NCBI GenBank assembly: GCA_946894095.1
Contig: OX335653.1
Coordinates: forward strand, 17,427,001 to 17,491,000
Source of the DNA: Incurvaria masculella
Taxonomy: Eukaryota > Arthropoda > Insecta > Lepidoptera > Incurvariidae
Length of the DNA: 64,000 nt
Reading direction: 5' to 3'
Numbering within the stretch: position 1 is the first letter of the stretch; every line of letters starts with the position of its first letter. The translations under genes and the position numbers were made by a program. Positions 46,655 through 57,860 of this stretch are shown here, one piece after another. The notes beneath the pieces are model-generated. The model did no database searches. It was not told where the DNA came from and saw nothing but the letters and a program-made list of their open reading frames with translations.

Positions 46655-46946
46655 CGTATTCAGAGTGAACCTGTAAACACTTAGGCTGAGATAAATAGTC
46701 GTAACACAAACTAAGACTAACGAAAAGTAGTACTTTGTGACGTCAATTCGCATTACTTTGATATTTCGTCCATACAAAATGTGTCAAAGTGACGTCACAA
46801 AGTACTACTTTTCATTAGTCTTAGTTTCTGTTACGACTATTTATCTCAGCCTTAGTACGGGATAAGCACCGGACTAACCGTACAAAAACCGTCTTAGTCC
46901 GGCAATAAATCCGCCCACTAAAGTAAGTCAGCCCACTCTGAATACG
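46655..46946. mobile_element. MITE (CGTATTCAGAG ends) with inserted MITE
   Basis: Ends CGTATTCAGAGTGAACCTG and GCCCACTCTGAATACG. Once the 46684-46851 insertion and one TTA are removed it is about 121 bp, close to the 111-bp copy at 25807. Confidence 0.72.
46684..46851. mobile_element. palindromic Harbinger-like MITE, copy 2
   Basis: 168 bp, GGCTGAGATAAATAGTCG to its inverse, flanked by TTA at 46681-46683 and 46852-46854. The empty paralogue at 25807 has a single TTA here, which demonstrates the three-base duplication. Confidence 0.9.
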
Positions 46947-48628
46947 ATAGCATAAGTTTATGAGAAACATTAAATCAAAGAAAAAGATATTAAAAAATTC
47001 AAGACAAGTATAAGGTGTATTATTCAGTTTCTATAGTAGCTCTAATAACTCTGATATACGATTTCATCCTAAAAACGAATTTAAACTTGTGCAGAAATAC
47101 CTAAACTCTGAATGTTATTCATTTCATTATAGTGCGACACTAGTGGAATATATGCAGTGGGATGACATGTATTATTTTTAAGTGCTGGAACCCACACTCG
47201 CACACAGAACAGTTGTAAATTAAGCCACTGAGCCAGTGTCCAATTTCCACCGTGACTGTCGGGCGTGCGGTGTGGCGCGCCTTCGGGGACTAGTGAGCTA
47301 TGTAACGGGCGTAAGCAAGCTAGTGAGCTACGTAACGGGCGTGAAGCACCTCCGCTGCGGTCTCCGTCCGCCACCAGAACGTACGTTACGTCGCAATTGT
47401 AGCACGCCCGTTACACAGCTCAATGAAGTAGAGACAAGTGCTTGAGTGTACTCTCCGTTGCTGCAAGTGGAATTTTGCAATAAGACGGATTGTCACTACC
47501 GGATAAATTATGTTATCTTATAATATATACTAATTAACTATTATTGTAATGTAAGTTTTCTAACAAAAATATGGGCTTATTAAAACGGATGGATAAGCAG
47601 CGGCATAAATAATTCGTCGAATAGTTATTTGACTGATATCGGACTGTTGATAAAATCGGCCCTTAGTTATGTCGGATCCTAAAAACCCATTCAAAAGTAC
47701 TTCAAGTGTATACGAATATTGGAAGTATTTAAGTGGTAGGTTTCAGTCAGTACAACTTGGATTAGGAAATGGAATGGGTGCCAGGGTACAAAGCTGAAGC
47801 TAAAAATATTCTGCCTTCGCTCGGTTATTAACAGTCGACCAAAGTTCGAAAGATACGCTTCCGGATTTAAGTAAAACTCAAAGGCGCTAAAATGCAACCT
47901 TCCTATGAATTTTATTAAGGTTTGATAAACACAGTAAATAATATACTTGCTCAACAATGTTTGAGTGTATAGTTATTCTTATAATAATTTCAAATCTAAA
48001 GTAAAGACTGCTCATCTTCTCTTCATGTGGAAGGGTATACTTACACGTATTTTTTGTCGACTCTACAAAGCACACAATGCTCCTATGAGAATCAATCCAT
48101 CTTGTAAATATTTTATAGGAAAGGTAAAATATAGAAAATAATCTTTCTCTTAAAGTGAAACCTGGGGTTCATTCAACGTAAACCGAAGAAGAACATGTTT
48201 TAGCAGCCACCGAAAAACTTCAACCTCCATGGAGCGGTTTTATTCACAACCAAGTTAAAAGTCTGGCGTACATAATATTTACTTTCAATTATTCATTACT
48301 TAAAAAACCAGCTGAAAATGAGGACAAAATTGGTCACATTTTGGCCTCATTTTTCAGCAGGTTTTTTGAGTCTTCAGTAAGACTAAAAAAAAACAGCTGA
48401 AAAATGAAGTCAGAATGTTTTTTTTTAAAATTACTTGGAAATGCAAAATGTTGATCTATAGTTACGTTTAAAGTTATCCTGAGAAATAATAAAGAAAACA
48501 TTGTTAATTTGTGGATCACTTCTTATTTACTAGAAAATAAAAATATTTATAATTATATACCTATCTCTGAGTATAGCTGTTCACTGATAACCTTTGTAAG
48601 ATAATCCAATTGTAATAAAATATTAAAT
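46947..48628. other. unassigned; leader-D copy and small duplication
   Basis: At 47140-47215 the minus strand carries the leader-D sequence (GTTCCAGCACTTAAAAATAA) without a SINE body. At 47288-47345 CTAGTGAGCTA.GTAACGGGCG is duplicated in tandem, and ACGCCCGTTACACAGCTCA near 47406 is an inverted third copy. The rest is unrecognised. Confidence 0.45.
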
Positions 48629-49423
48629 AAATTATTTAAAAATATAAAAAACCCGACAGCGTAAAAAATTGTAACTTAAAATTGACTTAGTAAACGAACT
48701 GAAAAGATAGAAACAAGTTGAAAAAATAAATATTTGTTGTGTTTGAATGATCATGGTTGACAGTGTTTACAAACGCAGTCGGAGGCATCAAATAGCCCCA
48801 GTACGTTCCATAGTAAATGACTAGCGATTTTATGGATTATTTCGGTGGAGCAAGAAAATACGTGGTGGGGGAAGTTCCAATATCCTATCTTTCATTTTTA
48901 TGTCTAAAGTGAGGTTTTTTTTTCTCGTTCTCGGTGTCACCGATCATAATGTATACATAGGTACACTTTCAATGAATTTAATAACAAAAAAATAATATAA
49001 ATCATAGTTCAACTATTTGATGCACAATATGAATTATAATAATGATATATTATATATTTCCCAATACATTCCATTATTAATGACTAGCGATTTTCTGAGT
49101 GATATGGGTATAGCAAAAATAAACTTATTGAGACAAATTATAATCTCCTAACTGTCATATAATAAATACGAAAGTAAGTTTGTCTGTTTCGCGAACTCAA
49201 CCGACCATCGTGAAATTTGCATAGGCACACCATTGAAAATATAAATCGTAGTTAATGTATTTGATGCCTCCGACTGCGTTTGTAAACACTGTCAACCATG
49301 ACCATTCAAACACAACAAATATTTATTTTTTCAACTTGTTTCTATCTTTTCAGTTCGTTTACTAAGTCAATTTTAAGTTACAATTTTTTACGCTGTCGGG
49401 TTTTTTATATTTTTAAATAATTT
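48629..49423. mobile_element. 795-bp foldback element, nearly perfect arms
   Basis: Arms 48629-48792 and 49260-49423 are inverted copies of 164 bases with a single difference noticed (GATCATGG against GGTCATGG). Outer motif AAACCCGACAGCGTAAAAAA; inner motif GACTGCGTTTGTAAACACTG (right arm). The 467-bp spacer has two diverged direct repeats, each with AATGACTAGCGATTTT (about 48825 and 49078). No transposase frame. Confidence 0.85.
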
Positions 49424-49517
49424 GTTTTATTTTAATTATTTTTAGTTTTCGTAGAGCATGCATTTATCATTTAAATATCTGCACGTTAATAAATTCCAAC
49501 GAAAGTAAGGTTAGGTA

Positions 49518-49892
49518 TTATTATGGAACCTGACATGGATGGCTAATGTAACACAACTACCGTCATGATATAAGCCTAATTAAACAAATTCCAGAAGGAA
49601 TTAGGTGACAGGTCAGGACCTTCCTTTACACAGAATCACGGCTGCACACGGATACCATGGGTGCAAAATACAGACAACGATCTATTGCCACTTCGTCCAT
49701 AGTTTTTCCTAATGCGGTGATACCAACCCAGGCGGGATTAACCCTGTCACCTAGTAGGGTAAGGTGACCTACAGTTTTACATGGGTTCCGAACCATGAAC
49801 AACTCGCAAGATAAAGTGAACAGATGCGAGGATTTGAGCCCATAACCTCTTGCATGAAAGGCAATATTTTAGTCCCTACACTACGAGGTGTA
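49518..49892 (-). mobile_element. SINE, tRNA-like head B
   Basis: The minus-strand head is CACCTCGTAGTGTAGGGACT with GGCTCAAATCC as a B-box match about 40 bases on, clearly different from head A and the 5S head. The shared body (TTGGTATCACCGC, CTATTGC..), AATTCCTTCTGGAAT and the tail TAGCCATCCATGTCAGG follow. Confidence 0.8.
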
Positions 49893-50334
49893 ACAAATAG
49901 AGTTTTTTGAATGATATTAAAACAAAACTACATTTTCTAAAAGTTTCTTCATGTTATCTTTAAGGCTTTAATGAGTTCATAGAATGAGATTCCCTCATTC
50001 AACGAATTTTGATCATATGCCGATATATACAAGGTTTTAGTGGAGGTATGGTCCAAACGTTAACGTATTCCTTGGCATATTTGAAACAAAAAGGATACAT
50101 TTTATTTGTAGGTATTTAAAATGTATGGGGAAAATCTTTTTCAAGTCGTACAACAAAATATCTTCTACCTTTTTAGCTCCAAATATGCCGAGGAATACGT
50201 GGTTAGCTTTTGGACCATATCTCCGTTAACACCCTATATATGGTTTTTTTAGAATCTCCCTCTCATCATCGTTGATTACAGTTACACTAAATTTATAAGC
50301 GAAAAGTTCGACACTGAAGTCCTGTGGTTATATA

Positions 50335-51387
50335 CAGGGTCCGTCACTCGAAGTGTTACCAATTGAAAATGATGTTATTTAGTTAATTGAAGTACGGTTC
50401 GTTAAAAATTATATCACAATAAAACATTTAATTTTAAGACAATAATTGTTATTGTTCGATATAGCCTCCTTTGATCCATAGATAAGAGCTTTCTGAGACG
50501 ATCCTGAGTGTTGTTGGAACGTCCAGCGTTTCGTACTGCATTGTTTACACGTGCACATGGTATGAGCGTCTCATTTAACACCTTTTGCACACACTTGCTG
50601 GTTGACTTTGACGCCCTTCTCGATAAACACGAGTGAATAGCGACCATTTGCGGTCACTGCAGCCGAGACAATAACAGAAGCGGGCGCTTGCTTACGAACG
50701 GGAACTCCATCGTCTAAATTCTCGTTGGATTTGCCCTGTAGGCAAACACGAAAATGTTGTTTGTTTATATACTGTTAGACAGTAAACATTTTTTCATCAG
50801 AAAAAACAATGTTTTCCAGATCGCCACGCAAGACTTTCATTGCTTGAGCTCTTTGTAGTTGAACTGCCTTCTGCGCTGAACTAAGATGCTGTAATTTTTG
50901 TATCTTGTTGGTAGGGCTTCAGTTGCATTTCTTTTTGTTCCAGTATGCGTCGATTACTTGAGTCGGGTATTGTCTGACTTTTCGCAAATTTTGCAGAACA
51001 CTGGTGAGGATTTCCTTGAATTCGAGCCTTTACCTTTAAAACCATATCATGTGATACTGCTATTTTCGAATGACCGCCTCTATGCCGTTTAGCAATGCTA
51101 GGTTATAACGCTTAATGGTTCGATGCACTAACATTTTGTTCACATGTAAATGTCGGAGCTCCCGAACGATGACTGGTTGTGATTTTCCGGTCAAATACAA
51201 AACGATCACAATGTTAGGTTTCATATAAATTAATAAAATAATAAGAAAATTTATTATACAATTCAAATTTGTTCCCGCTCTTTTCGCCCACTTAAAAACA
51301 ATGAAACAAATTGACGTTTCACCAAAATTTGGCGCGCTGTCATTATTATTTTGAAAATAGAAGTAACAGTTCAAGTAACGGACCCAG
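50335..51387 (-). mobile_element. decayed mariner transposon
   Basis: Imperfect terminal repeats CAGGGTCCGTCACTCGAAGT (left) and inverse of GTTCAAGTAACGGACCCAG (right), flanked by TA. On the minus strand an N-terminal helix-turn-helix is readable (SGKSQ-like TGKSQPVIVRELRHL, VHRTIKRYN), then ENIVFSDEKMF with the first catalytic Asp, then SVIVSAAVTANGRYS and FIEKGVKVNQQV. Stops interrupt it (TAA after MFTV, TGA after KGVK). The second catalytic position reads FQQHS instead of FQQD. The C-terminal third is missing, so the element is shorter than a standard 1.3-kb mariner. Confidence 0.88.
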
Positions 51388-52700
51388 TAGTAATCGCTTT
51401 GATCACAGGATTTCATCCATGTATAAACTAACTGCCAGTTAAAATTCAATAATCTCAATAATAACCATGATTATAATATTTATATCCACTACTTCATAAG
51501 ACTGGAAGTTGTCTCTTGACTGACAGCTTTGAATGTGAGTCAAAAACATTGTTAAAGCCATTTTTATTTAATTATTGAGCTAAGTTTAGAACTTTAACTG
51601 GATGCGGCGAAAGAGACCTGGATTCATCGTTTGCAAATATATGTGGGCCCGAGGTCTACAATCGCCCGATCGAATGTTTTACCTTGGAGCTTATAAACTG
51701 TTACATCCCAACTGAGCGTTTATTGTTTTTCTTGCCTCCAAAGCCCATCAAAATATAACGTTCATGATTTAATCCGTACATGAACTCCTGGTTTATTATT
51801 TTGAATAATATACGTGTTAATAATATGTGATATATGATGACAAACCCAACTTTGGCAAAGCCGTGCTTTTCCTTCCCACTGCTCCCAAGGACGCACGGTT
51901 AAAGATCAGCGATATTATGATGACGATCATATTTTATGTACCCTATGTAACATAGGTCCTCATCAGGGGGCTGACGACATCTTCATGGAAAGCTTTCCTA
52001 TCTTTGGTAAAGCTTTTAGATATTATCAGATTGATACCGATTTTGGGCACCATAGTCTCTCGGCACTGTAGGGTCGCCCTCTTGTGGAACAAGCGGACCT
52101 TCCCCAGCGTGACACCCATTGACAACGGAAGTATGGATTTATGAGCTGTGCAGGTGCAGAATGCTGATAGTAAAGCAATGATGGTGATATCGGTCTATGC
52201 GGCGACCGAGAATGTCGAAAATCTATCTGACTATCGCCCGGATCCACCACTTCCAGTTATAGTCATCCCAAAGTTATCTTTCGGTTACACCATATAAATA
52301 TGCAATGTAACCGAAACTACATTCCATATAGCTGGAGGTAGTGAAAAGAGGAGTATATGACCTGAGTTGATGTGACCAGCGCGCTTGCGTAAACAAAAAT
52401 CATTTGAATTAATTTTTAACGTTGAATATTTTGATGTTTTTGGAATTTCTTATTCCAAATTACATTTAAACATATAAGTTGCATACCATTTTGTAAACTA
52501 TTTAAAAAACCCTTTAGTTTGATACCCCACTCGATAGGTTTCAAGAAAAAAACATTTGAAAACACATAATTTGGCGCCAAAAATCAGCCATGATTTTTTT
52601 TTATGATTTTGATATACCCAGTGTCACTCTCACAATTAAGACGAATGTAACGACACCTCTCAAGCTAAAATCCATCAAGCCGTTTAGGCTGCAGGGGGCG
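51388..52700. other. unassigned sequence
   Basis: The part 51940-52260 is less AT-rich with open minus-strand frames but no recognisable domain. No other feature. Confidence 0.35.
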
Positions 52701-52710
52701 ACAAAGAAAT

Positions 52711-52746
52711 ATACATACATACATACATATATACATACATACATAC
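52711..52746. repeat. (ATAC)n microsatellite
   Basis: About nine ATAC units, interrupted once by ATAT. It is followed by CGAAAAACACAACCCTCC and GCAGTCGGGTAAA, which looks like the end of an unidentified dispersed repeat. Confidence 0.8.
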
Positions 52747-52791
52747 ACTCGAAAAACACAACCCTCCTTCTTTCGCAGTCGGGTAAATACA

Positions 52792-53100
52792 TCACTTCAT
52801 AGTATAAAACAAAGTCGCTTTCTCTGTCCCTATATCCCTATGTACGCTTAAATCTTTAAAACTACGCAACGGACTTTGATGCGGTTTTTGTTAATATATA
52901 GAGTGATTGAAGAGGAACGTTTACATGTACAATAACATTCATTAAATATTGGAGAAATACTGTTATTTTTGAGGTTTCTAATGTGATGTCGTAAATAATT
53001 ACATTTTTTCCGCTTATATTGCAAACGCAGACTGAACTTGACCAGCCCGAAATCAGTCAAAAACGAAATTGACCCGAGCGGAGCCGGGTACCTCAGCTAG
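52792..53100 (+). mobile_element. short Helitron with recombinant 3' end
   Basis: 309 bp. The 5' part (TCACTTCATAGTATAAAAC, TATATCCCTATGTACGC) matches type 1 Helitrons at 26250 and 60654. The 3' end (CCCGAGCGGAGCCGGGTACC, TCAGCTAG) matches type 2 at 39927. Flanked by A and T. Confidence 0.8.
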
Positions 53101-53159
53101 TATTTAATAAATTATATGAATGGTCCTACAAGGCAGACCTAAAGAGCTCGACTAAAAAA

Positions 53160-53802
53160 AATTTAACAAAAAAATAACCGACTTCAAAGAAAAAGCACTA
53201 AAAAGTAAAAAATAATTTCCATTTTTGTGGTTACAATTTCTGTTATTTTTTGAGTCAGCGTCAGCCGGGCACGCGCAGCGCCAATCAAGAGAACCTAACC
53301 TAACCTAACCTAACCTAACCTAACCTAACCTAACCTTGGCTGACACCGACTCAAAAAATAACAGAAATCGTAACTACAAAAATGGAAATATTTTTTTACT
53401 TTTTAGTGCTTTTTCTTTGAAGTCGGTTATTTTTTTTGTTAAATTTTTTTTTATTTATTTTTTTTAGTGAATCTGAAGTACACTTACTAATTTGTACACG
53501 TCCTTTCCAATAAAAAAAGAATCACCGAAATCGGTTAGCGTTATATTGAGTTTTTCGTCCATTTGTCGAGCACATCTTAATACAAATTTAAGACTTTTAT
53601 GATTTTCTCATGGATATCATTGTCAGAACTTAACCAAATTAAAATGGGACCACTTGGGAAGCACTAGCTATCATTTAAAAAAATAATCATCAAAATCGGT
53701 TCACCCAGGCAAAAGTTATGAGGTAACAAACATAAAAAAAAAACTAAAAAAAAAAATACAGACGAATTGATAACCTCCTTCTTTTTTGAAGTCGGTTAAA
53801 AA
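53160..53802 (+). mobile_element. ACCGACTTCAAA element, hairpin with telomere-repeat loop
   Basis: Inverted arms of about 125 bases, 53160-53275 and 53338-53455, start TAACCGACTTCAAAG and end CTTTGAAGTCGGTTA. The loop holds nine exact AACCT units (53292-53336). A further single-copy segment (GAAATCGGTTAGCGTTATAT to GATAACCTCC) and the terminal TTTGAAGTCGGTTAAA follow. The related copy at 33960 lacks most of the right arm. No coding capacity. Confidence 0.85.
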
Positions 53803-54368
53803 GTACCTAAAACGAGCCATTATTTATATTGGTCATTAAAAATCCTGTACGGAGCTTACAGGCCACACAATATGCTTCGAACGTTAATGGATTCTCTATT
53901 GCTAGTTACAAAGCTTATTGATAGCTCCGGTTGTAAAACTAGCACCTTTGTTGCACGCCCTATAAAGCATTTCTTAATAAAAGTGGGCGAGAGAGCCATA
54001 TAATGTGGCCTGCTTTCATAACGCAAGAAAGTGTCCGTACGGCTTTATCGAAGTTTAAAAAGACCAAGAATATTTTATTATATATTCGCGCTATCAAAGC
54101 GCTGGGGACTAGAGATTCTATAACACAAGTCACATAAAGTCTTGCAGAGCAGCAAATTACATACTTTATATTTGCAACGAATCAAAAATGTTTAGCTAAA
54201 TAAAGATAGTTTAGACATGTGGAACGAATGAGCGATGAAAGAATGAGAAAGCTATTTACACAGCTGAATGGTGGAGTTGACATGCCCGAGAAGAACTTAT
54301 TGTGACCAAATTTGTCACATTCGTAGCACCCGCAGTCAAAGAGCATGTATGAACAGAAGCATGCCTCT
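53803..54368. other. unassigned; host repeat for the next MITE
   Basis: 54318-54368 (TTCGTAGCACCCGCAGTCAA, GAGCATGTATGAA) resembles 58392-58436, suggesting that the MITE at 54369 sits in a dispersed repeat. The remainder is unrecognised. Confidence 0.4.
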
Positions 54369-54918
54369 TTAAGGTGGCTCAACCCGGCGGGCCTAACTCA
54401 TTCGCGGGCACGATACAAAACCGTGCTGTTGCGCTCTGGGACCTTCTCTGTTTCAAAGAATAAGACAGGCTCCGTGATGAGGAAGATGCAACATGTCCAC
54501 AAAAAAGACAATGTGCATAGTGTATGATTTGGTAAGATTTACGAAAATTTTAATTTTAAAACGACTTATAGCTAAAAGTAAACCACGACCGCTGTTTTAA
54601 AAAATCTAACAATAACCAAATTGATCATAGATCTTGATTAAATAAGCTATGTCTGATGACTAATCTTTTTACGATGTTCTCACTTTATCATTACGTAATC
54701 CACCTCCAAAATTATTGTATAAAACGCGCAAAAAATTCGATCTTTCGGACCTTATAACTTAGAAACCAAACACAATTTTACAATGCCAATGGTCATCAGA
54801 CATCTAGTTCGATGAAATAAAGCTATTTTGAGTAAAATTTTGGATCTCTGACAAGAAATATGGGTGTGATCTTCTTTCCCCTTTTGTATGGGGAGATGAG
54901 CGGGTTGGGCCACCTTAA
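54369..54918 (-). mobile_element. TTAA MITE family 3, copy 2
   Basis: Inverse of 4712-5261, bounded by TTAAGGTGGCTCAACCCG and GGTTGGGCCACCTTAA. TTAA flanks both sides. Confidence 0.87.
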
Positions 54919-55780
54919 AAACCGAGAGAAGTATGCCGTAATCATGCTATCATACCTGCCTATCCTTCGTATAAATGTATGTCTACGTGTTTACAAATGT
55001 TTCATTAATACGTATTAATGCCATTCCTGTCTCTCCAGATTCAAATATATCATGATATTAGAAACAAAATGTATGTTATTATTTGATTAATTAGAAAATA
55101 CAGAGATAAATTTAGAAAAACGTAAGAAATTACATAATAAAGTTATATGGAGATTCCCTCCACTACATTTCCTCCGGAACATATAATAATTTTGATGTTA
55201 CACAGAAATTAACAAATAACTTGAACTGAAACAGAAAAAGAGTACGAAATAAAAAACCACTCAAATCATTTTATTTCCACACGTCAATACAATTTTTACA
55301 AAAAACATACTTATATTTTGCGGCATCATCAGTTTGCATTTCATCTAGAACTTCTTAGTAGATTATTTATTGTTAGATACGGCTAGCTATATGATAATAT
55401 AAAAAAAATATGTGTCATAAAATGTTTGATCTTGGAGACACTTTTTAAATTGTGCTCTAAAAATTGTATATTATTATGGTTATCTCGTAATTCTCAATTC
55501 TCTCGGCAGTTTTTTATATATTTATTAATTCTATTTAACATAACACTTTAAAAAATAACAATTTTACGCTACGTAACGTTAACTTTGTAAAATATAAGAG
55601 CTCCAGACGTTTATTTCGGGAAGTCATTTTACATACTTAATAAAAATCTTACAATAATATTAGATAGGTGCGAATATAGATAGATTTATCAGGAGTGAAA
55701 AGCAATACATACGACATGATAATGCCATGTGCGTTCGAGCCTTGTTCGAGCGTGTTGAAGTGGGTGAAAGTCCAAACTAG
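54919..55780. other. unassigned AT-rich sequence
   Basis: No feature recognised. Confidence 0.4.
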
Positions 55781-55899
55781 AAAGTAAAAAAAAACACGAA
55801 AGTGCCTCCAGAATCAATCGAAGGAGCGAGGAAATTTCCTTTCTCCGATTTTCCGATCCTCCCTCGCCGACGGTCGTGATTAAAATAACATCGGGCCAC

Positions 55900-56105
55900 T
55901 TCGCGCGGGAAGTGAAAAGTTTCCGGGCCCGCGAGAGTGTCCTCGCTGAGCGTGCCCGGGGAGGAAAATAGACCGCGGCCGAGTAAATAAGGCGCGGCCG
56001 CCGCGTGCGCCGGAGCGGAGGAAGGGACTTGAGTGACGTCGTTATGCGGCCCCGGGGCGGGCGGCGGCGACGTCACACCACAGTGGACACACGAGCAGTC
56101 GAACG
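55900..56105. promoter_or_regulatory. CpG island-like segment with CRE-like sites
   Basis: Dense in CG dinucleotides. TGACGTC at about 56033 and GACGTCAC at about 56069 resemble CREB/ATF sites. AGTAAATAAGG at about 55982 is TATA-like. A promoter is possible, but no exon is recognised on either side. Confidence 0.3.
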
Positions 56106-56146
56106 CGCTGCGCGTTGCTAACCTCTACTTATCTCAGCCTGAGACA

Positions 56147-56514
56147 TTTTACACATGGCTAATACCACAAGTTCTGTCATGGTATTAGCCCAACACACCA
56201 CATGGGAACTAGGTGCCATGCCAGGACCTTCCTTATATTGCACGGCTACATTGAACTGGATGGAAAACACGGACAATTTTCATTGCCGCTTCGACCATCG
56301 TTCATCCAATGCGATGGTACCAACCGGGGCGTGATAAACCCTACCACCTAGTAAGTAAGGAAGGGGACCTATAGCTTAACGTGGAATCTGAACCACGGCC
56401 AGCCTCTCTCAACGGTCTAATGGTCACCCATCCAAGACCAGACCGGACCCAGCGTTGCTTAACTTCGGAGAGCGATCGCCGAAGTCTCGCGCCACTGGGC
56501 CACTGAGGCTGACT
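56147..56514 (-). mobile_element. SINE, full length, A-box/5S chimeric head
   Basis: Very similar to the copy at 45744-46128, including AGCCTCAGTGGCCCAGTGG, CCGAAGTTAAGCAACGCTGG and TTGGATGGGTGACC. The tail ends at GCCATGTGTAAAA, without the TGGACATGG part, so the 3' end is slightly shortened. Confidence 0.9.
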
Positions 56515-56594
56515 ACGTTGGTTCCGAGGACACTTATACGTATACAATCTACGTGTACTCCAGGAACTTTAGCCTTAAGTCAGCACTTAGAAAA

Positions 56595-57403
56595 ACATTA
56601 AATCCGAAATGCATTTTTTTTTCTCATAAACGTAGTATTTCATGTGGACGTGTGTACATTAAGTTTGCAACATTTTGGGGGGTCCGGAAGATAGAAATAA
56701 AATATGAAATATATTTAAAAAAATATATCTCATAAACAAATATTTAGAAATATTATTTAAAAATGTTATATGTTAGCTAATTGTAGGTTGTAATATTACT
56801 GTGAATTTGCAACAATTTCTTATTTACGGAACTGTGTAAATATATTTTTTTGTACTATTTTCATAATATCTGCAAAGCAAATAATGAAAATTCTATTTTA
56901 TTTTCTGAAATCGGAAACTGACCGCAAACTCTATATTCTGTGAAATTTGTAAAATGTTGCAAATATTAGAAGCAAATTTTTTTTCATTTATAATTTTTAC
57001 ATTCACACAAAAGCTAAACAAAAAATTCGAAATACGTATAAAATCGTTCGTTATATAGTTTTTATAGAACTTAATTGTCTTTTACATATTCTAGAAAGAA
57101 ACATAGCAATAGCAAGTTAGGTTCGCGGCACAGATTTTTTTTAGTAAAAACATTTTTGTAAATACATTTCCATAATTACAAAATTGTTGCAAATTCACAG
57201 TTACATTACGCCTTAAAAGACTTAACATATAATTTTTTTTAATACCGTTTCTAAGTATTTGTTTAGGAGATATATATTTTTTAATACATTTTACTTTTGT
57301 TTTCTATCTTCCGGGCCCCGCTAAATGTTGCAAACTTAATGTAAGCATATGAACATGAAATTATATATTTCTGAGAAAAAAAAATCATTTCGGATTTCAT
57401 GTG
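56595..57403. mobile_element. ~810-bp foldback element, diverged arms
   Basis: The left arm from 56595 (AAATCCGAAATG, ACATTAAGTTTGCAACATTT, CCGGAAGATAGAAA, CTGTGAATTTGCAACAATTT) is mirrored by the right arm ending at 57403 (CATTTCGGATTT at the edge). The arms extend about 250-300 bases with many differences, so the element is old. Confidence 0.7.
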
Positions 57404-57484
57404 CTTCTCAAACCGTATCTATCCCGGTCTAGTGGTGTCTAAACTGTACACGCAATCTCGGTGAGCAGTGATTTATTCAGTCAT

Positions 57485-57860
57485 TCAGCGTGTTTGCGTC
57501 CACTGCTGAACATACCCCTGTCCATTTTTCCACCAGTCCTCAGCGGTACGGAACCACTGCTATCTGCCGACGCACTCGATGCGGTCGTCCCACCTACCGG
57601 GTGGGCTACCCACACTCCGTTTTCCTGTCCACGGCCGCCAGTGCAGGACACGATTACTCCGACGGTCTTCGTCTCTTCGGCTCACGTGACCAGCGCACTG
57701 CCACTTTAGCTTCGCCACCCGGTGTCCAATATCGACTACTATGGCACGTCGGCGGATTGCCTCGTTACGCACCATATCCCGTAGCGATATTCCCAGCATG
57801 GCTCGCTCCTTTGCTCGCTGAGTAACATTCATTGAGTACCCAAGGCAGTGAGTAACCAAC
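57485..57860 (-). pseudogene. RTE-type LINE ORF2 C-terminus
   Basis: The minus-strand frame contains QRAKERAMLGISLRDMVRNE, IRRRAIVVDIGHRVAKLKWQ, CAGHVSRR and WRPWTGKRSVGSPPGRWDD. This matches the C-terminal end of endonuclease/reverse transcriptase proteins of RTE-like insect LINEs. An in-frame TAG after RIECVGR is followed by the usual ending (YVQQWTQTR, then TGA at 57485). 5'-truncated, non-functional. Confidence 0.82.
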
